From positions 156,663,245 through 156,727,244 of the forward strand of contig OY757011.1 in assembly GCA_963580285.1 (NCBI GenBank): DNA of 64,000 nt, given 5' to 3'. The notes under the pieces were generated by a model. The model searched no databases. It was not told where the DNA came from and saw nothing but the letters and a program-made list of their open reading frames with translations. Of the stretch, positions 56,701 to 64,000 are shown in pieces (positions within the stretch are counted from its first letter, which is position 1; every line of letters starts with the position of its first letter). The translations under genes were made by a program, and so were the position numbers. The stretch comes from Lucinisca nassula. Taxonomy: Eukaryota; Mollusca; Bivalvia; Lucinida; Lucinidae.

Positions 56701-58204
56701 CCCAGGTGCATGATTGGCAGGAATTATGTAGGTGACCACTTGCCGTTGCTACATGCTAAATATCTAAGCTCTGGGCCCTGTGGTTGTCTGAGAAGAAGGT
56801 TTTTGAAGATTTTTTTCCCATTATGAGTCTACGGGAGCGAATAGGCCCTGGGGCGTGGCCCATTTGGAACCCAGTAGAATGATTGGCAGGAATTATGTAG
56901 GTGACCACTTGCTGTTGCTACATGCTTAATATCTAAGCTCTGGGCCCTGTGGTTTCAGAGAAGGAGCTTTTTGAAGGTTTTTTTTTCTATTATGAGTCTA
57001 TGGGAGATCCAGGACGTGGCCCATTTGGACCCCAGGGGCATGATTGGTAGGATTTATGATGGTGACCACCTGCCGTTGCTACATGCTAAATATCTAAGCT
57101 CTGGGCCCTGTGGTTTCAGAGAAGAAGCTTTTTTCCATTATGAGTCTATAGGCGCTAAGGGGCCTGGGGTGTGGCCCATTTGGACTCCAGGGGCATGATT
57201 GGCAGGATTAATATAGGTGACCACTTGCCGTTGCTACATGCAAAATATCTAAGCTCTGGGCCCTGTGGTTTTATAAGACGAAGATGATTTTTGAAGCTTT
57301 TTTCCATTATGAGTCTACGGGAGCGAATAGGCCCCGGGGCGTGGCCCATTTGGAACCCAGGAGCATGATTGGCAGGAATTTTGTAGGTGACCACTTGCCA
57401 TTGCTACATGCTAAATATCTAAGCTCTGGGCCCTGTGGTTTTCTGAGAAGAAGATTTTGAAGCTTTTTTTTCCCATTATGAGTTTATAAGAGCTAAGGGG
57501 CCCCGGAATGTGGCCCATTTGGACGCCAGGGGCATGATTGGCAGAACCTGCCGTTGCTACATGCCAAATATTTAAGCTCTGGGCCCTATGGCTTCAGAGA
57601 AGAAGATTTTTGAAGCTTTTTTCCATTATGAGTCTATGGGAGCGAAGGGGCCCCGGGGCCGTGGCCCTTTTGGAACCCAGGGACATGATTGGCAGGAATT
57701 ATGTAGGTGACCACTTGCCATTGCTACATGCTAAATATCTAAGTTCTGGGCCCTGTGGTTTCAGAGAAGATTTTTTAAGCTTTTTTCCCATTATGAGTCT
57801 ATAGGAGAAAAGGGGCCCCGGGGTGTGGCCAATTTGGACGCCAGGGGCATGATTGGCAGGAATCATGTAGGTGACCACTTAACATTGTTAAAAGCTAAAT
57901 ATCTAAGCTCTGGGCCCTGTGGTTTCAGAGAAGAAGATTTTTCCCATTATAAGTCTATGGGAGCTATATGTTGCCATGGCAACCAGAATTCCAATCCGAT
58001 CAGCCCAAAAACCTTATGCAGCCTTTCCCCTACCTGATGATGCTTCACATGAAATTTGATCAAGATTGGCCATAGGGTATTAAAGATATACTTATTTAAA
58101 ATTGTTTACGGGCGCACGGCCGGACGGACGCACGCAAGCACGCACGATGGACAAAATGTGATCACAAAAGCTCACCTTGTCACTACGTGACAGGTGAGCT
58201 AAAA

Positions 58205-58833
58205 ATCCGGCATTGCAGTGCCACATAGAAATGATTTAATTTTGTACCCCGCTAGAACTTGCCATGTAAATTTGCAGCGCTGGAGTAAGAATGAAAGGAA
58301 ACTTTTTTTTCATGGACCTGAAAAATTGTCAATTTATGTCAACACGGGTTTTTGGCCGACGATTTTTCATTTTTCGGTCAAAAGTACGCCCTTCACACCC
58401 TCCGAAGCAAATCCCTAGTGAAATGAAACATGGAACGTTTGAAATAAGCACAAACATTTGGCCGTGATTACGTAACTTGCGACTTATGACGAAATTACTG
58501 ACCGAGCTAGTCTTCTCGACAAGGAGCTAGTTCACTCGACATAGAGATAAAGCCCTCAAAACATGGAGATGAAACATTCATCAGATGACTGAGGCCTTAT
58601 TCTATGTCTTTCTATGGGCCCATCCAGTTTATCAAACTGGTTTCTTGACCTAGTGGGATAACAAATACTATGCCCCCAAGACGCCCCCATTCGTTTCTCC
58701 CTGGTTGATTCGTCCCCATTTTGCACCGCTTGTTGTATCACCCCAAACCCTGGTCTTTTCGCCCCCTTAGTCGTTTCGCCCACCTAGTTGCTTCGCCCCC
58801 TCCCCATTTAGAATGGATCATCATCAATGGACC
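58205..58833. other. Unassigned stretch right of H5
   Basis: No gene recognised. 58680-58800 has loose repeats around tcgtttcgccc / gtcgtttcgcc. 52836-52982 left of H5 is likewise unassigned. Confidence 0.4.
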
Positions 58834-59035
58834 ATCATCAATGGATGGATGGATGGGTGGAATAATTGATGGATGGATGGATGGATAGGTACACTACAGA
58901 GAGGGATAAGTGAGTGGGTATTTGGAGGGATTGGTCCAATGGAGGACGGTTGAACGAACGAGCAAACATACGTACGTAAGTACGGACGGACAGACAGACA
59001 GACGTACGGACAGATGGGTGGATGGGTGGATGGAT
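58834..59035. repeat. GGAT and CGGA/CAGA microsatellites
   Basis: atggatggatggatgggtgg near 58834-58885 and gacggacagacagacagacg near 58985-59030. ORFs rich in His/Pro/Ser on the minus strand here are artefacts. Confidence 0.85.
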
Positions 59036-59601
59036 GAAAAGAAAGAAAATATATATGCACACAAATGCCAGTGTCGTGTGAAGGCTTGATTAAATAAATG
59101 AGGTATTTGATTCCTACCGGTAATCTTTTTATGCCCCCCAACTTTGAAAAAGTTGGGGGGCATATTGCTTCTGGCTTGACCGTTTGTTTATTCGTCACGC
59201 TTTCTTGTGCATTGCATAACTTGAGAACCATGCATGCCAGTGTTTTGAAATTTCATATATGGATTCCACATGAAAAAATAGTTGACCCATATTTTTTTTT
59301 TTCTTATCTGAATTATCTCCCCTTTTTGAGTTATTTCCCTTTTAATTAGATAGCATAGGAATCTCGTTAGCAAGATATCTGAAAAAGTATTTGAGCTAGA
59401 GCCTTGAAATTTGGTGTACTGATTTGGACTGAGAAGGAGATCAACTGATTAATTTTTCAAAAATATGCAATTTTGTCGGAGTTAGTGCCCTTTGCAATTT
59501 CTGGCCATTTCATCATGTTGCTTACAAGTACATCACATAACTTAAGAACCATGTATGCTAGTGTTTTGAAATTTCATATATGGATTACTCATGAAAAAAT
59601 A

Positions 59602-59934
59602 CCGGCCCCGATAGCTCAGTTGGTAGAGTGTCCGCTCCGGGGAACGGGAGGTCACGGGTTCGATCCCGGGCCGCGACATACCAAAGTCGTTAAAAAAGGT
59701 ACTAGCTGCTCCTCGCTTGGCACTCAGATTTATGGGGTAGAGCTAGGACTGGTCGACCCAGTGTCAGGATAATGTGACTTGGTGTGGTATCATGTAATGT
59801 GTCTGGGACATGATACTTCAGTGAGGCAGCACTATAAAAGTGAGGATTGAGCTCGCTGTCGCAACCAGACACCGTCGTGATATGAGTGAAAAATTGTTGA
59901 AAGCGATGTTAAACCCAAATTCACACACACACAC
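59602..59934 (+). mobile_element. S1 tRNA-derived SINE with 15-bp target duplication
   Basis: Flanked by actcatgaaaaaata (59587-59601, 59935-59949). Head ggccccgatagctcagttgg with box B gggttcgatcccgggc, body with cttggcactcagatttatgg, end gcgatgttaaacccaaattc and a CA-repeat tail. Inserted in a P4 tandem unit. Confidence 0.9.
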
Positions 59935-60266
59935 ACTCATGAAAAAATAGTTTACCCGTATTTTTTTCTTATCTGAATTATCTCCCCTTTTTGAGTTATT
60001 TCCCTTTTAATTGGATAACATATGAATCTCGTTAGCAAGATATCTGAAAAAGTATTTGAGCTAGAGCCTTGAAATTTGGTGTACTGATTTGGACTGAGAA
60101 GGAGATCACCTGATTAAATTTTCAAAAATATGCAATTTTGTCGGAGTTATTGCCCTTTGCAATTTCTGGCCATTTCATCATGTTGCTTACAAGTACATCA
60201 CATAACTTAAGAACCATGTATGCTAGTGTTTTGAAATTTCATATATGGATTACTCATGAAAAAAAT

Positions 60267-60360
60267 CCGGCCCGATAGCTCAGTTGGTAGAGTGTCCGCT
60301 CCGGGGAACGGGAGGTCACGGGTTCGATCCCGGGCCGCGACATACCAAAGTCGTTAAAAA
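60267..60360 (+). mobile_element. S1 SINE, head only
   Basis: 94 bp identical in layout to the head of the 59602 copy, at the same position of the next P4 unit (after ggattactcatgaaaaaa). It stops at aaagtcgttaaaaa, where P4 sequence resumes. Confidence 0.8.
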
Positions 60361-60999
60361 TGGTTGAAAGTCACGAGTTTGAAACTTGGAATTTTTTTGT
60401 CCGTTCCATATTTCCTTTACCCTTGGAAGGATTTTCATTAAACTTTGGTTAAATATTCTTTACAGTGAGCTGATGTGCAGAACGCATGTCCATCCATCTG
60501 TCTGTCCATAACTTTTTTCTTGTCCGCTCCATATCTCCTGAACCCTTTAATAGATTTTCATTAAACTTTGGTCAATTATTTGTCTCAGTGAGCTGGTGTG
60601 CAGAACCTATAAATAAACCATGCCGACTCAAGGTCAAGGTGATGGTTGAAGGTCACGAGTTTGAAACTTGGAATTTTTTGTCCGTTCCATATCTCCTTTA
60701 CCCTTGGAAGGATTTTCATTAAACTTTGGTCAAATACGCTTCACAGTGAGCTCATGTGCAGAACTCATGTCCGTCCGTTCGTCCATCCGTCTGTCCATCA
60801 ACCCATCCGTCTGTCTGTCCGTAACTTTTTCTTGTCCGCTCCATATCTCTTGACCCCTTTAATAGATTTTCATTAAACTGTTACCCAGAGTTGTGGTTCT
60901 TGCACATGACATGACCCAACATTAAAGTTGTCCACATACAAACCAACAAACAGACAGGGCAAAAAACAATATGTACCCGCTATCACTACCCGGCACATA

Positions 61000-62018
61000 A
61001 AAGGCATTTTCAGCAATCAATGGGACATAACTCTATGATGAATAAGCCTAAACCGCCAGTTTTCAAACTCATCAAAGCTTTCATCCTTGACTTACTAAAA
61101 AGTAAGTTTCAAGAAGATCCAATCAAAACTGAAGCGGCTAAGGTGGGGACAAGGTCTAAAATGGGCATTTTCAGCAATCAAGGGGACATACCTCTATGAT
61201 GAATAGGGCAATTTTGCCAGTTTTCAAACTTGTCTGAACTTTTATCCTAAGCCAAATTGCCAGTGAGTTTCAAGGAGATCCTATCAAAACTAAAGGGGCT
61301 ACGGTGGTGATAAGGTCAAAAATAGCCATTTTCAGCAATCAAGGGGACATAACTCTACAGTTAATAGGCCGATTTTGCCAGTTTTCAAACTCATCAGAGC
61401 TTTTATGACCAAGTTTCAAGAAGATCCAATTTAAACTGAAGGGGTTACTGTGGTGACAAGGTCAAAAATTGGCATTTTCAGGAATCAAGGGGACATAACT
61501 CTATGAATAATGAGCCGACTTAGCCAGTTTTCAAACTCAACCGGTTAAGCTTTTACCCAGATCCTATTAATTTATAAGTTTCAAGAAGATCCGACCAAAA
61601 TGGAAGGGACTACAGTGGTGACAAGGCCAAATAAACACATTTTCAGCAATCATGGGGACATAACTCCATGATTATTGGGCAGACTTTGCCAGTTTTCGAA
61701 CTCATCCGTGCTTATGTGTAAGTTTCAGAAAGATCAGATCAAAACTGAAGGTGCTACACCAGGGACAAGCATTTTCTCATTGTTAAGTCTATGGGATCTA
61801 GCGGTTGCCATGGAAACCAAAGTTTTCATTCAATTTCAATAAAAAGCTTGTCATCATTCCCCTGGCATCAGAGGCATGCTACAGATGAGAAATGATAAAG
61901 ATCAGCCAGCAGGTTGCAGGGATATAATTGGTTAAAGGTGGTGACTGATGGATGGACAGACGACGGATGCCTACTTATACTATAAGCTCACCTTGTGAGC
62001 CATCAGCTCAGGTGAACT
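61000..62018 (+). mobile_element. P1 element H6 (D units), 5'-truncated
   Basis: Five D units, then a terminal module with gttgccatggaaac (61804-61817), catcattcccctggcatcag, gatggatggacagacgacgg and 3' stem-loop agctcaccttgtgagc/gctcaggtgaact ending at 62018. Its start is lost in the P4 region. Confidence 0.7.
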
Positions 62019-63550
62019 AACAAGAGTGCCTAGATGGCCCTGAATCGCTCACCTGATTTCCACAATGTCACATAGCTTCTGAAAGTTCTGGTGGCCATCT
62101 TGTTCATCATAGCAGAACAATTTTAGCTAAAATGGTAGAGGGTCACCTAACCAACATTGCTGTGAAGGCTGAACCAAACTGGCATAAGGGTTTAGGACGA
62201 GTTGGCATTTAAAGCAGATTGTTGACATTTTTCTATTTTTAGCTCTGGCAGCCACTTAATTCATCCAAGCCAAAAGATTTTAGCTATTTTGGTAGGTCTT
62301 CTCAGCAACATTCCTATGAAGTTTCAATTAAATTGGCCTGAAGGGTATAGTAGGAGTTGCTGTTGAATGATTTTTCTCTTTTTAGCTCTTGTGGCCATCT
62401 TGTTCATCAGAGCGGAACAATTTAGCAATTTTGGTAGTGGGTCACCTAAGCAACATTCCTATGAAGACTGATTGAAATTGGCCCAAATGGTTTTGAGGAG
62501 TTGGCATATAATGCAAATTGTTAACATTTTCTATCTTTAGCTCTGGCGGTCATTTTACTCATCGAAGCTGAACTGTTTAACTATTTTGGTAAAGGGTCAC
62601 CTAAGCAACATTCCTATGAAGTTTGAATGAAATTGGCCCAAGGGTTTAGGAGTAGTTGTCATTTAAAGATTTTTTTTATTTTTAGCTCTGGTGGCCATTT
62701 TGCTTGTTGGAGTGGGAAAGTTTTAGCTATTTTGATAGAGGGTCACCTGAGCAACATTCCTATGAAGTTAGATTGAAATTGGCCTAACGGTATAGGAGAA
62801 GTTGTCATCTAAAGATTTTCCTATTTTTAGCTCTTGCAGCCATTTTTTTCACAGAAACAAAACAATTTTAACTATTGTGGTAGAGGATCGATCACCTAAG
62901 CAACACTACTATGAAGTTTGATTGAAATTGGTCAACGGGTTTACACCTCGGTCGAGTTGAATGATTGTAGCTATTATGGTAGAGAGTTACCTGAGAAACA
63001 TTCCAAAGAAGTTTGATTGAAAATGGTCCAAGGGTTTAGGGGGACTTGTCATTTAAAGCAAATTGTTGACATTTTTCTATTTTTAGCTCTGGTGGCCATT
63101 TTGTTCATCAAAGCGGTACCATTTTAGCTATTTTGGTAGAGGGTCACCTAAGCAACATTCCTGTTAAGTTTGGGAAAAAAAGGGCCTAAAGGTAAAGTTG
63201 TTGTCATTTGAAGATTTTTTTTTTATTTTTAGCTCTGGAGGCCATCTTGTTCATTGGAACAAAATGATTTTAACTACTTTGGTAGAGGATCACCTAGGCA
63301 ACATTACTGTGAAATTTGAATGAAATTGACCCAAATGTAAAGGAGGAGTTGTCATTTCAAGATTTTTCTATTTTTAACTCTGCCAGCCATCTTGTTCATT
63401 CCAATGAAGTATGACTGAAATTGGCCCAAGAGTTTGGGAAGAGATAGCATTTAAAGCAAATTTTTAACACATGACAGAAGATGCACGATGGACATTGACC
63501 GATCACAACAGCTCATCATGAGCACTTAAAATGTGCCCAGGTGATCTAAC
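62019..63550 (+). mobile_element. P1 element H7 (F units), abutting H6
   Basis: Begins aacaagagtgcctagatggc with cgctcacctgatt directly after the H6 terminus. About nine F units of 145-155 bp (agctctggtggccatcttgt, cacctaagcaacattcctat, gaagtttgattgaaattggc). Ends tgcacgatggacattgaccg then agctcatcatgagcac and caggtgatctaa. Confidence 0.7.
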
Positions 63551-63573
63551 AAGTGACATGCAAGATCAGTCCT

Positions 63574-63816
63574 GGGCCCAGTTGTTCAAAGCATCGTAAG
63601 CTTAACGAGCTCGTTAGTGGTCATATTGTTAACTGTTCTAGCAAGTAAAATATCTAAAATTTTGTTATTTTTGCCGAAAAAAATGTGAGCAGCTTTTGCA
63701 TTTGCAAAAGCTGCTCACATTTTTTCAGCAAAAATATAAGCATATTTACCTAATAAATGATCAAAATTTTAACGATATGTTAACTAACGACGTCGTTAGT
63801 TTTGAACAACTGGCCA
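63574..63816. mobile_element. Foldback MITE, about 240 bp
   Basis: Outer arms gggcccagttgttcaaa and tttgaacaactggcc. Central near-perfect palindrome with 19-bp arms aatgtgagcagcttttgca / tgcaaaagctgctcacatt (63682-63700, 63703-63721, 2-nt loop). Arms also share cgttag/ctaacg blocks. Confidence 0.75.
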
Positions 63817-64000
63817 CTGGTGAAATCTCAGGCAAGTCATTTAATCACATGGTGTTGCTTTCCCAATTAGGATAACACTTCTATTTGAGCTAATGCTTTT
63901 TTTCGTGGCTCTAAAATTACATTTATCAGTAACCCCCTATATATAGTGCATTGTAACACATTGACCTGATAAAGATATGCTATCTCAGGTCAAGTGAGCT

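Larger units (their letters stand above)
52983..58204 (+). mobile_element. P1 element H5 (E unit cargo, about 28 copies)
   Basis: 5' end acaagagggccaactggccc then cgctcacctg; 3' stem-loop agctcaccttgtcac/gtgacaggtgagct (58169-58200) and cta. E units of about 168 bp: gcatgattggcaggatttat, gtaggtgaccacttgccgtt, aaatatctaagctctgggcc, agagaagaagatttttgaag. The terminal module (gttgccatggcaac to ggccatagggtatta) occurs twice, at 55546-55658 and 57970-58083. E and A units share several blocks and are distant relatives. Short ORFs are artefacts of the repeat. Confidence 0.75.
59131..60960 (+). mobile_element. P4 hairpin-ended element with about 320-bp units
   Basis: Opens with a perfect 15-bp stem (atgccccccaacttt/aaagttggggggcat, 59131-59163, 3-nt loop). 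Units: tctcgttagcaagatatctg, gtactgatttggactgagaa, gaaccatgtatgctagtg. A second unit type follows at 60361-60890 (ttgtccgttccatatctcct, cattaaactttggtcaaa). Two S1 SINE copies interrupt consecutive units. Confidence 0.6.

Noticed and set aside
54381..57804. Many 60-100 aa ORFs on both strands with similar peptides (NHAPGVQMGHAPGPLSSHR, YVGDHLPLLHAKYLSSGPCG)
   Set aside because: The similarity comes from the E-unit array; stops occur in every second or third unit and both strands are equally open.
58824..59231. Minus-strand ORFs rich in His, Pro, Ser, Ile
   Set aside because: Translations of GGAT/CAGA microsatellites and the P4 hairpin.
59602..59680. Functional tRNA gene
   Set aside because: tRNA-like boxes are present, but they head a 333-bp SINE with a target duplication; the other tRNA-like heads (8842, 48540, 60267) are likewise SINEs.
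63959..64000. Another P1 3' terminus at the window edge (ctcaggtcaagtgagct)
   Set aside because: Only a partial match and cut by the window; no cargo units precede it.

Overview
This is a window of animal nuclear DNA, most likely from a bivalve mollusc. The evidence is one spliced host gene, tRNA-headed SINEs, LINE reverse-transcriptase (RT) debris, and many hairpin-ended elements carrying 145-170 bp tandem units, an architecture described in bivalves as 'pearl' or Helentron-derived (HINE) elements. There is no bacterial gene organisation. The species is not decidable from sequence alone. All alignments were made by eye.

Host gene. The minus strand carries the first two coding exons of PTEN, the PIP3 phosphatase tumour suppressor: exon 1 at 38838-38916 and exon 2 at 12519-12603. 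Both have the same length and phase as I recall for human PTEN, with GT/AG splice sites. Intron 1 is about 26.2 kb. I did not find exon 3, so 1-12518 is probably intron 2. A short CpG-containing, ETS/YY1-like region around 39170-39200 lies upstream, and a 42-aa plus-strand ORF begins there (39181), so the promoter could be bidirectional.

Intron 1 is largely nested transposons. (1) A very young, complete 10.55-kb Ty3/Gypsy element (26685-37236, sense to PTEN) has 2.56-kb LTRs, a perfect 5-bp target-site duplication (TSD), a tRNA-Leu-type primer site and one intact gag-pol ORF. In that ORF integrase lies upstream of RT (the GMR1-type order) and gag has a SCAN-like region. (2) A possible hAT-like outer unit (14039-26609) contains a LINE split by a 10.5-kb insertion (14439-24945). 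The ends of that insertion are inverted arrays of one 21-bp minisatellite and it is flanked by a 10-bp direct repeat: a candidate giant foldback transposon. (3) SINEs, piggyBac-like MITEs and a 57-bp-unit array fill much of the rest.

Right half (39.6-64 kb). A LINE is interrupted by a second LINE, itself interrupted by a satellite-carrying hairpin element (40190-43824). A run of related elements follows (called P1 here). They share termini (5' stem-loop, 'cgctcacctg' ... 3' stem-loop, 'caggtgagcta') but carry different tandem-repeat cargo (units A to F). A dead Tc1-like transposase, tRNA-SINEs with clear TSDs and other hairpin-ended families (P2 to P5) fill the remainder. Only PTEN and the Gypsy polyprotein look like intact protein-coding sequence; the second LINE keeps a long open RT frame but is 5'-truncated.
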